A stretch of 49,534 nucleotides of DNA, from positions 1-49,534 of the forward strand of contig NZ_SCMP01000022.1 in NCBI RefSeq assembly GCF_005502935.1, in the 5' to 3' direction. The notes under the pieces are model-generated. The model ran no database searches, was not told where the DNA came from, and saw only the letters and a list, made by a program, of their open reading frames with translations. Below, piece after piece: positions 6,503 through 14,474 of this stretch. The stretch is from Pseudomonas sp. 2FG (GTDB taxonomy: Bacteria; Pseudomonadota; Gammaproteobacteria; Pseudomonadales; Pseudomonadaceae). The position numbers and the translations under genes were made by a program. Within the stretch, counting starts at the first letter, position 1. Every line of letters starts with the position of its first letter.

Positions 6503-7138
6503 GTGAACAAGGCAAACTGGCGTTTGCAGGGGACCGAATTCGCCTCCTGCAACTGCAACTGGGGCTGCCCGTGCCAATTCAGCGCCCTCCCCACCCACGG
6601 CAATTGCGAAGCCGTGGTTTCGATGCGGGTGGAGCACGGGCACTTCAACGACATATCCCTGGATGACCTGTGCTGGGTGGGCACTTTCGCCTGGCCCGGC
6701 GCCATCCATGAGGGCAATGGCCGTTGCCAGGTGTTTATCGAGGACAAGGCCTCGCCAGCGCAACGCGAGGCACTCCTGACCATCCTTTCCGGCCAGGAGA
6801 CGGAACCCGGCGCCACCGTGTTCCAGGTGTTCAGTAGCACCATCACCGAAATGTACGAACCGCAGTTCGTGCCGATCGAGTTCTCGGTCGACATGGCCAG
6901 CCGTCAGGCGCACACGCGGATCCCCGGCGTGCTGGAGGTGACCGGTGAACCGATCCGCAATCCCGTCACCGGTGAGCCGCAGGAAGCCCGCCTGATCCTG
7001 CCCAACGGCTTTGAATTCACCGAGGCGGAAATGGCCAGTGGCAGTTATCGCACCCACGGCGCCATCAAGATCAGCTCGAAGCAGGGCCATGGGCACTTCG
7101 CCCGATTGCATTTCACCGGTCAGGGAGTGGTGCGCTAA
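6503..7138 (+). CDS. DUF1326 protein with CxCxxxCPC motif
   Basis: A 211-residue soluble protein of the DUF1326 family. Near the N-terminus it has FASCNCNWGCPCQF (Cys16, Cys18, Cys22, Cys24), the hallmark of the family and a likely metal- or redox-active cluster; the rest is predicted beta-rich. The GTG start at 6503 is supported by a strong AGGAGG seven bases upstream; the longer upstream frame is not family-like. The next gene, encoding a DUF2182 membrane protein, begins two bases after the stop, so the two are almost certainly co-translated. No biochemical function is established for this family, to my knowledge. Confidence 0.88.
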   Translation: MNKANWRLQGTEFASCNCNWGCPCQFSALPTHGNCEAVVSMRVEHGHFNDISLDDLCWVGTFAWPGAIHEGNGRCQVFIEDKASPAQREALLTILSGQETEPGATVFQVFSSTITEMYEPQFVPIEFSVDMASRQAHTRIPGVLEVTGEPIRNPVTGEPQEARLILPNGFEFTEAEMASGSYRTHGAIKISSKQGHGHFARLHFTGQGVVR

Positions 7139-7140
7139 GG

Positions 7141-7953
7141 GTGCTCAGGTTATCCGAGGGCGTGGCTGAAAAAGCCCAGCCCAGCCCGCGCCTATGGCCG
7201 TTGCGTAGGGAGCAATGGCTGTTGTTGCTGTGCCTGTCGGCGCTGACCGGCCTGGCGTGGCTGGCGCTGTTGCGGCTGGGCAAGGGCATGATTGAGCCTG
7301 GTGGTATGGCGGACATGGCCATGGCCGGCATGCCGATGCCCTGGAGCTTCGGCGAAGCAGTGCTGATGTTCGCCATGTGGGTGGTGATGATGATCGGCAT
7401 GATGCTGCCCAGCGCCATGCCGATGCTGCTGATGTACCAGCTGATGCTGCGCAAACGCCTGCCAAACCCACAGAGGCGCTGGGCCCTATCGCTGTTCTGC
7501 CTGGCCTATGTGCTGGTCTGGAGTGGCTTCAGCCTGCTCGCCACCTTGCTGCAATGGGGCCTGGAGCAGCTCGCCCTGCTCAGCCCCGAGCTGCGCGGCA
7601 ACCCCGTCCTGGCCGCGGGCCTGCTGTTGGCTGCCGGCACTTACCAACTGTTGCCCACCAAGGCCGCCTGCCTGGAGCGCTGCCGTGGGCCGCTGCATTT
7701 CTTGCTGGCGTACTGGCGTCCTGGCGTGCGTGGCGGCTGGCGTATGGGCCTGGCCCACGGCCTGTACTGCCTGGGCTGCTGCTGGATGCTGATGGGCCTG
7801 TTGTTCGTTGGCGGGGTGATGAACCTGCTGTGGGTCGCGATGATCGGCGGCTATGTCCTGCTCGAAAAGACCCTGCCCGGCGGGCGCTGGTTCAGCCGCC
7901 TGGGTGGCCTGCTGCTGCTAGGTTGGGGGGTGTTCCTGCTGCTGCACGCATGA
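7141..7953 (+). CDS. DUF2182 integral membrane protein
   Basis: A 270-residue polytopic membrane protein of the DUF2182 family. About six to seven hydrophobic segments are visible, starting near residue 23. Between the first two lies a Met-rich periplasmic-type stretch (GGMADMAMAGMPMPW), then MFAMWVVMMIGMMLPSAMPM. Later cysteines and histidines (KAACLERC, MGLAHGLYCLGCCWMLM) are typical of the family and suggest metal binding, possibly copper. It begins with GTG two bases after the DUF1326 stop. The pairing of DUF1326 with DUF2182 recurs in many bacteria, as I recall; the function is unknown. Confidence 0.88.
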   Translation: MLRLSEGVAEKAQPSPRLWPLRREQWLLLLCLSALTGLAWLALLRLGKGMIEPGGMADMAMAGMPMPWSFGEAVLMFAMWVVMMIGMMLPSAMPMLLMYQLMLRKRLPNPQRRWALSLFCLAYVLVWSGFSLLATLLQWGLEQLALLSPELRGNPVLAAGLLLAAGTYQLLPTKAACLERCRGPLHFLLAYWRPGVRGGWRMGLAHGLYCLGCCWMLMGLLFVGGVMNLLWVAMIGGYVLLEKTLPGGRWFSRLGGLLLLGWGVFLLLHA

Positions 7954-8013
7954 GCACTGGCCAAGCGCCCCTGCGCAGGTATGATGGCGCGGTTCCTGGC
8001 CAGTCTTATTCCC

Positions 8014-8706
8014 ATGCCCTACTCCGTATCCCCCATCGGTTTCGTCCGCTCCTGCTTCAAGGAGAAATTTGCCATTCCGCGCCAGCCACAATTGGCGCCG
8101 GCCGCGCGTGGCGTGCTGGAGCTGGTGCCGCCGTTCGATCAAGCCGAAGCCATCGAAGGCCTGGAGCAGGTCAGCCATGTCTGGCTGCTGTTCCTCTTTC
8201 ATCAGGCGCTGGAAGACAAACCGCGCTTGAAGGTACGCCCGCCGCGCCTCGGCGGAAATCAATCGCTCGGGGTGTTCGCCACCCGCTCGACGCACCGGCC
8301 CAATGGCATCGGTCAGTCGGTAGTCAAGCTGGAACGGGTCGAACCCGGCAAACTCTGGCTGTCCGGTATCGACCTGCTGGACGGCACGCCAGTGCTGGAT
8401 ATCAAACCCTACGTACCCTATGCCGACCGGCTCGATACGGCCTTCAACCGGATTGCCGACGCGGCCCCGCAGCTGATTGCCGTGGAGTGGTCTGACGCCG
8501 CGCTAGCACAGGCCCAGGCGCAGGCGCAGCGCCTCGGCGAGCCCCTGGTCGAGTTGATCGAGCAGTGCCTGGCGCAAGACCCGCGCCCGGCCTATCAGCA
8601 GCCGGAACCCTCACGTCGCTACGGCACCCGCCTGTGGGATGTGGAAGTGCGCTGGCACTATCCCGAGCCCACGCGCATCTGCGTGGTGGAAGTGGCTAAA
8701 GCCTAG
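8014..8706 (+). CDS. trmO: tRNA t6A37 N6-methyltransferase TrmO (TsaA/YaeB)
   Basis: A 230-residue protein with the TsaA beta-barrel domain in the first ~145 residues. The family pattern PIGFVRSCFKEKFAIPRQP is followed by FATRSTHRPNGIGQSVVKLERV and LDGTPVLDIKPYVPYAD, which form the S-adenosylmethionine-binding barrel. The C-terminal part has the usual RYGTRLWDVEVRW segment. TrmO methylates N6 of threonylcarbamoyladenosine at position 37 of a few ANN-decoding tRNAs. Start 8014 is chosen over an in-frame ATG at 7981 because family members begin about six residues before the PIGF motif. It is convergent with the ABM gene to the right. Confidence 0.92.
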   Translation: MPYSVSPIGFVRSCFKEKFAIPRQPQLAPAARGVLELVPPFDQAEAIEGLEQVSHVWLLFLFHQALEDKPRLKVRPPRLGGNQSLGVFATRSTHRPNGIGQSVVKLERVEPGKLWLSGIDLLDGTPVLDIKPYVPYADRLDTAFNRIADAAPQLIAVEWSDAALAQAQAQAQRLGEPLVELIEQCLAQDPRPAYQQPEPSRRYGTRLWDVEVRWHYPEPTRICVVEVAKA

Positions 8707-8783
8707 GCATCGAGACCCAGGGCAGAGAACTCGAGTCGCGGTTCTTCAGGGGCGAATTCATGCCCCCCTACAGCCTTGCCCCG

Positions 8784-9089
8784 TCAGCTACGCGCCGGAT
8801 TAAGCGCCAGCCCATCGGCCTCCATCACCTCCTGGGTGACGATCAGTGGATTGACCAGCGGCCGGCTGGCGAGGAAGTGCGCCGTCAGCATATGCGCCTC
8901 AAATGCCGCCTCGTCGGTGTAAACCTCGTAGAGATAAAGCAGATCCGGATCGCTGCGATCACGCAGCACATCGAACACCAGGCAGCCTGGCTCATCGCGC
9001 ACCGAGGCGGCGGCGTTGACGCGCATGGCGGCCATAAAGGCCTCGAAGCTGTTGGGCTTTAGCTGGGTCTTGAGAATCAGGCAGTACAC
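8784..9089 (-). CDS. ABM-domain putative quinol monooxygenase
   Basis: A 101-residue antibiotic biosynthesis monooxygenase-fold protein. The pattern is KTQLKPNSFEAFMAAMRVNAAASVRDEPGCLVFDVLRD, then LYLYEVYTDEAAFEAHMLTAHF, where the conserved Glu and His of YgiN-like quinol monooxygenases can be recognised. It probably forms a dimer in the cytoplasm. It is transcribed divergently from a VOC-fold gene across a 60-bp gap, suggesting joint control, possibly in small-aromatic or quinone metabolism. The substrate cannot be inferred. Confidence 0.85.
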   Translation of the reverse strand: MYCLILKTQLKPNSFEAFMAAMRVNAAASVRDEPGCLVFDVLRDRSDPDLLYLYEVYTDEAAFEAHMLTAHFLASRPLVNPLIVTQEVMEADGLALNPARS

Positions 9090-9149
9090 AGAGCCATCCT
9101 TTTTGTCTTATATTCTCAGCGAATTGTATACAAATTGGAGTACAAGAAA

Positions 9150-9560
9150 ATGCCCAGCCGCCCCAGCCAGCTTAACGGCTTACGCCACCTGGCCCTCCTG
9201 GTGCCGAACCTGGAAGCCTGTGAGCGCTTCTATGTCGAGGTGCTCGGCATGCAAGTGCTGCACCGTGCCAATGAAGACCTGGTGTACCTGACCTGCGGCA
9301 ACGACAACCTCTCCCTCGGCCGCGCCTATGCCGAGAGCAGCGGTGTGCAGGCGGTCGATCACTACGGTTTTATCGTCGACAGCGTCGAAGAGCTGGAAGC
9401 CTGGTATCAGTACCTGCAGGCGCAGGGCGTCACCCTGCTCGACCGTCCCTTCGATCACGGCGATGGCGCGCGCAGCTTTCATCTGCTCGACCCCGCCGGC
9501 AACAAGGTGCAGCCGATCTATCACCCGGCGCTGTCCGGCCAGCGTTTCAACCACGCCTGA
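9150..9560 (+). CDS. VOC-fold dioxygenase/glyoxalase-like protein
   Basis: A 136-residue VOC protein. It has LRHLALLVPNLEACERFYVEVLGMQV at the N-terminus (His ligand in LRHLAL), VDHYGFIVDSVEELEAWYQ in the middle (second His) and SFHLLDPAGNKVQPIYHP at the end, where the usual final Glu ligand of DPxGxxxE is replaced by Gln. Metal coordination may therefore differ. The ATG at 9150 has GGAG nine bases upstream; a TTG at 9135 is also in frame but is too close to the promoter region. It is divergent from the ABM gene. Confidence 0.85.
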   Translation: MPSRPSQLNGLRHLALLVPNLEACERFYVEVLGMQVLHRANEDLVYLTCGNDNLSLGRAYAESSGVQAVDHYGFIVDSVEELEAWYQYLQAQGVTLLDRPFDHGDGARSFHLLDPAGNKVQPIYHPALSGQRFNHA

Positions 9561-9608
9561 GCAGCTGGCTGCACTCGCCGATTTTGAAAATAGCCTCTAG
9601 GCAGAGAC

Positions 9609-9633
9609 AAAAAAGCCCGCCAATTGGCGGGCT
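9609..9633 (-). terminator. rho-independent terminator of fpr
   Basis: On the minus strand AGCCCGCC, AATT, GGCGGGCT is followed by a run of six T. It lies 20 bases after the fpr stop. Confidence 0.9.
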
Positions 9634-9653
9634 CCTCAGGTGGCGCGAGCGGC

Positions 9654-10433
9654 TTACTTCTCGACGAAGGCACGTTCGATCAAGTAGTCACCCGGCTCGC
9701 CCATGCGTGCCGAGATTTTCAGGCCGAAGCTGTCCAGCACTTCGCTGGTCTCATCGAGCATGCTCGGGCTACCGCAGATCATCGCGCGGTCGTCCTGCGG
9801 GTTGATCGGTGGCAGGCCGATGTCGCTGAACAGCTTGCCGCTGCGCATCAGATCGGTCAGGCGCCCCATGTTCTCGAATTCCTCACGAGTCACCGTGGGG
9901 TAATAGATCAGCTTTTCTTTCAGCGCGTCACCGAAGAATTCATTCTGTGGCAGGTGCTCGGTGATGAACTCCCGGTACGCCACTTCGTTCACGTAGCGCA
10001 CGCCGTGAATCAGGATGACCTTCTCGAAACGCTCGTAGGTCTCAGGGTCCTGGATCACACTCATGAACGGCGCCAGACCGGTGCCGGTGCTGAGCAGGTA
10101 GAGGTGTTTGCCCGGCAGCAGGTCATCCAGCACCAGGGTGCCGGTCGGTTTGCGGCTGACCATCAGCTCGTCACCTGGCTTCAGGTGTTGCAGTTGCGAG
10201 GTCAGCGGGCCGTCCTGAACCTTGATGCTGAAGAACTCCAGGTGCTCTTCGTAGTTCGGGCTGGCGATCGAGTAAGCACGCATCAGCGGGCGCCCGTTCT
10301 CTTGCTGCAGACCGATCATCACAAACTGGCCGTTCTCGAAACGCAGGCCAGGATTGCGGGTGGTCTTGAAGCTGAACAGGGTATCGTTCCAATGGTGGAC
10401 GCTGAGCACACGCTCTACGTTCAGATTGCTCAT
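9654..10433 (-). CDS. fpr: ferredoxin/flavodoxin-NADP+ reductase
   Basis: A 259-residue FAD-dependent reductase of the bacterial subclass. The FAD-binding barrel has RAYSIASPNYEEHLEFFSIKV (RxYS motif) and the NADP domain has STGTGLAPFMSV and MICGSPSML; the protein ends in ERAFVEK, as in Pseudomonas Fpr. It exchanges electrons between NADPH and ferredoxins or flavodoxin and supports oxidative-stress defence and Fe-S assembly. The start at 10433 (MSNLNVERV) matches the family length; the open frame continues upstream only through the promoter. It is divergent from finR, its known activator in Pseudomonas. Confidence 0.95.
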   Translation of the reverse strand: MSNLNVERVLSVHHWNDTLFSFKTTRNPGLRFENGQFVMIGLQQENGRPLMRAYSIASPNYEEHLEFFSIKVQDGPLTSQLQHLKPGDELMVSRKPTGTLVLDDLLPGKHLYLLSTGTGLAPFMSVIQDPETYERFEKVILIHGVRYVNEVAYREFITEHLPQNEFFGDALKEKLIYYPTVTREEFENMGRLTDLMRSGKLFSDIGLPPINPQDDRAMICGSPSMLDETSEVLDSFGLKISARMGEPGDYLIERAFVEK

Positions 10434-10501
10434 GCAGGCTTCCTCGGAAAGTCGCTCACACCCGACGGGTGCAGTTGCGTGGCATCTTAAGGGCGGCCAC
10501 A

Positions 10502-10529
10502 ATATCTGTTAAGTGAATTATTAAGATAT
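10502..10529. promoter_or_regulatory. candidate FinR operator between fpr and finR
   Basis: ATATCT (10502-10507) and AGATAT (10524-10529) form a perfect dyad with 16 bases between, and TTAA repeats inside it add symmetry. It lies in the 116-bp divergent intergenic region, close to the finR start. LysR-type regulators bind such A+T-rich dyads. The assignment to FinR is inference from position. Confidence 0.5.
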
Positions 10530-10549
10530 AGGTTATCGGTTATATAGAT

Positions 10550-11479
10550 ATGCGATTCACTCTCCGTCAACTTCAGGTCTTTGTCGCCGTCGCGCAGCAG
10601 GAAAGCGTGTCGCGCGCGGCAGCCTCCCTGGCCCTCTCGCAGTCGGCCGCCAGCACCTCGGTGACTGAGCTGGAGCGGCAATCCAACTGCCAGCTGTTCG
10701 ACCGCGCCGGTAAACGCCTGTCGCTCAACGCCCTCGGCCATCAGCTGTTGCCACAAGCGGTAGCGCTGTTGGATCAGGCGAAAGAAATCGAGCGCATGCT
10801 CAACGGCAAAAGCGGCTTCAGCTCGCTTGCCGTCGGCGCCACCCTGACGGTGGGCAATTACCTGGCGACCCTGCTGATCGGCAGCTTCATGCAGCACCAC
10901 CCGGAGTGCCGGGTCAAACTGCATGTGCAGAACACCGCTCACGTGGTGCAACAGGTGGCGCACTACGAGATCGATCTGGGCCTGATCGAGGGTGACTGTC
11001 AGCACCCGGATATCGAAGTGCAGCCCTGGGTGGAGGATGAGCTGGTGGTGTTCTGCGCGCCGCAGCATCCGCTCGCCAGCAGTGGCCAAGCCAATTTGGA
11101 GGAACTGACCCGTGAGGCGTGGATTCTGCGCGAGCAGGGCTCGGGTACGCGCCTGACCTTCGATCAGGCGATGCGCCATCACCCGACGGCGCTGAATATC
11201 CGCCTGGAGCTGGAGCATACCGAGGCGATCAAACGGGCGGTGGAATCCGGCCTGGGGATCGGCTGCATCTCGCGCCTGGCGCTGCGCGATGCGTTCCGCC
11301 GGGGCAGTCTGGTGGCGGTGGAAACCCCGGAGCTGGACCTCACCCGGCAGTTCTACTTCATCTGGCACAAACAGAAGTACCAGACCAGCGCCATGCGCGA
11401 GTTTCTCGAGCAATGCCGCCAATTGACGGCAGGCGTCAGCCGCAGCGACGAGATCGTGTTGCCGTCGATTGCCTACTAG
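10550..11479 (+). CDS. finR: LysR-family regulator FinR
   Basis: A 309-residue LysR-type regulator. A winged helix-turn-helix occupies residues about 1-60 (FTLRQLQVFVAVAQQESVSRAAASLALSQSAASTSVTELE) and a periplasmic-binding-like effector domain follows (about 90-295). In P. putida and P. aeruginosa the divergent LysR gene next to fpr is finR; its product activates fpr under superoxide or nitrogen-oxide stress. The arrangement here is the same, with a dyad in the shared promoter. The ATG at 10550 starts the HTH directly. Confidence 0.93.
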   Translation: MRFTLRQLQVFVAVAQQESVSRAAASLALSQSAASTSVTELERQSNCQLFDRAGKRLSLNALGHQLLPQAVALLDQAKEIERMLNGKSGFSSLAVGATLTVGNYLATLLIGSFMQHHPECRVKLHVQNTAHVVQQVAHYEIDLGLIEGDCQHPDIEVQPWVEDELVVFCAPQHPLASSGQANLEELTREAWILREQGSGTRLTFDQAMRHHPTALNIRLELEHTEAIKRAVESGLGIGCISRLALRDAFRRGSLVAVETPELDLTRQFYFIWHKQKYQTSAMREFLEQCRQLTAGVSRSDEIVLPSIAY

Positions 11480-11523
11480 AAGGTGGATGCACCGGACTCG
11501 CGGTACATCCATGCGCGGACGCC

Positions 11524-11886
11524 CTACAGCAGAATGACCGCCCAGACGCTGGCGATCAGGCTCAGCGCGACAAACTGCGCGGCGCTGCCCATGTCCTTGG
11601 CATTCTTCGACAGCGGGTGCGGATCCAGCGAGATGCGGTCGATTGCCGCTTCGACTGCCGAGTTGAGCAGTTCAACGATCAAGGCCACCAAGCACACGGC
11701 AATCATCAACGCCCGCTCGCCGCGGCTGACGTCGAAGTAGAACGCCAGCGGAATCAGCAGCACATTCAGCAACACCAGTTGGCGAAAAGCGGCCTCACCG
11801 GTGAAGGCGGCGCGCAGGCCATCGAACGAATAGCCGGCGGCGTTAAGGATGCGTTTCAGGCCGGTCTGGCCCTTGAATGGCGACAT
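11524..11886 (-). CDS. dgkA: diacylglycerol kinase
   Basis: A 120-residue membrane enzyme of normal DgkA length with three transmembrane helices. The catalytic signature VELLNSAVEAAIDR contains the conserved Glu, Asn and Glu residues of the active site, followed by KNAKDMGSAAQFVAL. It phosphorylates diacylglycerol released by membrane-derived glucan or lipid A modification, recycling it to phosphatidate in the inner membrane. It is followed upstream by erdR on the same strand, the same neighbour as in P. aeruginosa. It is convergent with finR. Confidence 0.95.
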   Translation of the reverse strand: MSPFKGQTGLKRILNAAGYSFDGLRAAFTGEAAFRQLVLLNVLLIPLAFYFDVSRGERALMIAVCLVALIVELLNSAVEAAIDRISLDPHPLSKNAKDMGSAAQFVALSLIASVWAVILL

Positions 11887-11970
11887 AGGAAAACAACCAA
11901 AATGTGTGAGGGCCGCAGGCTATGCCAAAAACAGTCAAAAATCCGTGAAAACCCGATGCGGCAGGCCGGC

Positions 11971-12621
11971 TCAGTTGGCAGGGATGGATTCCAGATGTTG
12001 CAACAACAGCGCCGCCTGAGTCCGCGTGCGCACGCCCAGCTTGCGGAAGATGGCGGTGACGTGGGCCTTGATCGTCGCCTCGGAAACGTTCAGCTCGTAA
12101 GCGATCTGTTTATTCAGCAGGCCATCGCAGACCATGGTCAACACCCGGAACTGCTGCGGCGTCAGGCTCGCCAGCCCGGCACTGGCGGCCTTGGCTTCGG
12201 CCGACACACTGGCCCCCTCGAGCGCCAGCGGCGGCCACCAAACCTCGCCCTCGAGCACCACCCGCACGGCCTGCTGAATGGTTTCCAGCGAACTGGATTT
12301 CGGAATAAAACCACTGGCACCAAAGGCGCGGGCACGGGCGACCACGGCGGCCTCTTCCTGGGCCGACACCATCACCACCGGAACCTGCGGATACTGCCCG
12401 CGCAGCAGCGCCAGGCCAGAGAAGCCATAGGCGCCCGGCATATTCAGGTCGAGCAGAACCAGATCCCAGTCGGCTTTTTCGCCCAGGCGGGCTTCCAGTT
12501 CGGCGATGCTGGCGGCTTCCACCAGCCGCACTTGCGGGCCAAGGCCCAGCGTTAGCGCCTGCTGGAGGGCACTGCGAAACAACGGATGATCGTCGGCAAT
12601 CAGGATTTCGTAGGCGGCCAT
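11971..12621 (-). CDS. erdR: LuxR-family response regulator ErdR
   Basis: A 216-residue NarL/FixJ-type regulator. The receiver domain (about 4-120) has the acidic pair D10/D11 and phospho-acceptor D58 (LVLLDLNMPG), and Lys in GFIPKSS. The C-terminal LuxR helix-turn-helix (about 150-212) has LTPQQFRVLTMVCDGLLNKQIAYELNVSEATIKAHVTAIFRKLGV. It closely resembles P. aeruginosa ErdR, which controls ethanol and related carbon oxidation genes. The start is placed at MAAYEIL (12621), which has CAGGA about eight bases upstream; an ATG two codons earlier (12627) is possible but too close to that site. The EamA transporter gene is divergent. Confidence 0.88.
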   Translation of the reverse strand: MAAYEILIADDHPLFRSALQQALTLGLGPQVRLVEAASIAELEARLGEKADWDLVLLDLNMPGAYGFSGLALLRGQYPQVPVVMVSAQEEAAVVARARAFGASGFIPKSSSLETIQQAVRVVLEGEVWWPPLALEGASVSAEAKAASAGLASLTPQQFRVLTMVCDGLLNKQIAYELNVSEATIKAHVTAIFRKLGVRTRTQAALLLQHLESIPAN

Positions 12622-12738
12622 GGGCATATCCTGTTCTTGTTGTGGGCCGGAGGCGGCGCCCAGCATGCCGAGCCATGCTGGGGTGGTCAAGTTCCAAGCT
12701 TTACGGCACAGTCTGCGGCTTTCTTGCCGAGAACGCCC

Positions 12739-13641
12739 ATGCGAAGCCAAACCCTGCGCGCCGACCTATTAATGCTGATTACCGCGGTGATCTGGGGTAG
12801 CGCCTTTGTCGCTCAACGCATAGGCATGGACTCGATCGGCCCGTACCTGTATTCCGCCCTGCGCTTTGCCCTCGGCACCTTGGTCTTGCTGCCGCTGGTG
12901 TTGCGCAGGCCAGCCGCAGGGGCAAAACAACCGCTGAACCCTGGCCTGCTGTTCGGCGGCGTACTGATGGGTATCGCGCTATCGCTGGGGATCAATCTGC
13001 AACAGGTTGGTTTGCTGTTCACCAGCGTGACCAACTCCGGCTTTATCACCGGGCTGTATGTGATCATAGTGCCGCTGCTGGGCTTGGCCCTGGGTCACAA
13101 GACCGGCCTCGGCACCTGGCTGGGTGCGAGCCTGGCGGTGCTCGGCATGTTCCTGCTGAGCGTCGGCGAGAATTTCCACGTAGCCTCCGGCGACTGGCTG
13201 CAACTGGCCGGCGCCTTCGTCTGGGGCATCCATGTGTTGCTGGTGGGCTTTTTCGCCAGCCGCTATGACCCGATCCGTCTGGCGGCCATCCAGTTCGCCG
13301 TGTGTGCGCTGGTTAGCCTGCTGCTGGCGCTGGTGTTCGAAGAGATTCATGTGGACAACATCGTTGCCGCCGGCCCGGCGATTATTTATGGCGGGCTGAT
13401 CTCCGTCGGTATCGGCTACACCTTGCAGGTAATAGCGCAGAAAGATGCCATCGCCTCCCACGCGGCCATCATCTTCTCGCTGGAGGCGGTATTCGCCGCC
13501 ATTGCCGGCGCCCTGTTGCTCGACGAGTCGCTGCACCTGCGCGGCTATATCGGCTGCGGCTTGATGTTCGCCGGGATGCTGGTGGCGCAACTGTGGCCGA
13601 AGAAGCTCGACACCGACCCGCTTGCAACCAACACCGCGTGA
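12739..13641 (+). CDS. EamA-family (DMT) transporter
   Basis: A 300-residue inner-membrane protein with ten predicted helices in two EamA repeats: the first starts near residue 8 (LLMLITAVIWGSAFVAQRIG) and the second near 155 (QLAGAFVWGIHVLLVGFFAS). Family members export amino acids or other small metabolites; substrate unknown. The start at 12739 is the ATG that leaves a short polar N-terminus before the first helix. It is divergent from erdR across 117 bp. A hairpin follows the stop at 13675-13707. Confidence 0.88.
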   Translation: MRSQTLRADLLMLITAVIWGSAFVAQRIGMDSIGPYLYSALRFALGTLVLLPLVLRRPAAGAKQPLNPGLLFGGVLMGIALSLGINLQQVGLLFTSVTNSGFITGLYVIIVPLLGLALGHKTGLGTWLGASLAVLGMFLLSVGENFHVASGDWLQLAGAFVWGIHVLLVGFFASRYDPIRLAAIQFAVCALVSLLLALVFEEIHVDNIVAAGPAIIYGGLISVGIGYTLQVIAQKDAIASHAAIIFSLEAVFAAIAGALLLDESLHLRGYIGCGLMFAGMLVAQLWPKKLDTDPLATNTA

Positions 13642-13674
13642 CCGTCTTGCTGGTTCAAGTTTGCTCGGAAGACG

Positions 13675-13707
13675 CCGTCATACCCGCCAAAGCGGCGGGT
13701 ATGACGG
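13675..13707. repeat. perfect 14-bp hairpin between convergent genes
   Basis: CCGTCATACCCGCC (13675-13688) and its exact complement (13694-13707) enclose a five-base loop. It lies between the transporter stop and the convergent DTW gene. There is no T-run on either side, so it is not a standard rho-independent terminator; it may still block exonucleases or be a REP-like element. Confidence 0.6.
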
Positions 13708-13763
13708 CGACGATATAGAGCACTCAGCGCTCTCGCACGCTCGAACAGTGCTTTGCGGAAAAC

Positions 13764-14474
13764 CTACAGATACGCCGCCAGCCGCTGGTGCGTCTCGTCT
13801 TCGGGATCAACCGCACGCTGATATTTGGCGCCCAGGTAATGCGCGGTAAACACCTCCAGATAAGCATCCAGCGCCGCGCCGGCCCGTTGTTCACCGGCCA
13901 GTTCCAGGCACAACGCCGCCACCTCCGAGGTACACAGATGGTCGTCGCGCTTGGAGCGCCGCAGGCGATAACGCGACAGTTGCTCGGGTTGCAGGCTGAG
14001 TACCGGCAGGCTGTCGAGATAGGGACTCTTACGGAACATCTTGCGCGCCTCGGTCCAGGTCGCATCGAGCAGGATAAACAGTGGGCGCTTGCCCTCCTCC
14101 AGGCTGACCTCGGTCACCACTCGCTCGGGCGCGACAAACTCACCGGGGAAGACCACATAGGGTTGCCACTGCGGATCGTTGAGCAGCATCGGCACCTCGG
14201 GTTCGACCGAGGTACGAAACCAGCTGTAGGCGAAGGTGTCCGGCACCACGTCGGCAATCAACCAGCCGGTGTTGGTCGGTTTCAACGGTTCCACGTCGTG
14301 CATCAACAGGCAGACACCTGCCTGCGTCTGCATCCGTGGGCGCCAGGCGCACAGGCAATAGCTGTCGATCACCCGGCAATGTTCGCAGCGCACCGCGCGC
14401 GAACCACGGGCGATGAAAGGCTTGGTGCTGCGCTCCAGGCGTTCGGCGCGCAGCCGAGAAACGGCATGGCTCAT
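13764..14474 (-). CDS. DTW-domain tRNA-uridine aminocarboxypropyltransferase (YfiP/TapT type)
   Basis: A 236-residue DTW-domain protein. The defining motif appears as DATWTEARKMF. Before it is a Cys-rich segment (CEHCRVIDSYCLC, about residues 29-43) that could bind zinc, and after it SRYRLRRSKRDDHLCTSEVAALCLE. Family members (TapT in E. coli, also DTWD proteins) add a 3-amino-3-carboxypropyl group from S-adenosylmethionine to U47 of tRNA. This protein is most like YfiP. The start at 14474 is the only ATG that precedes the Cys-rich part without a long tail. It is monocistronic, convergent with the transporter. Confidence 0.88.
   Translation of the reverse strand: MSHAVSRLRAERLERSTKPFIARGSRAVRCEHCRVIDSYCLCAWRPRMQTQAGVCLLMHDVEPLKPTNTGWLIADVVPDTFAYSWFRTSVEPEVPMLLNDPQWQPYVVFPGEFVAPERVVTEVSLEEGKRPLFILLDATWTEARKMFRKSPYLDSLPVLSLQPEQLSRYRLRRSKRDDHLCTSEVAALCLELAGEQRAGAALDAYLEVFTAHYLGAKYQRAVDPEDETHQRLAAYL

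Noticed and set aside
5533..6894. 453-codon minus-strand open frame across rhlG and the DUF1326 gene
   Set aside because: It spans two real genes and their gap in antisense and has a low-complexity, non-family translation.
7981..8013. upstream ATG extension of trmO
   Set aside because: The extra 11 residues are not part of the family N-terminus, which starts close to the PIGF motif.
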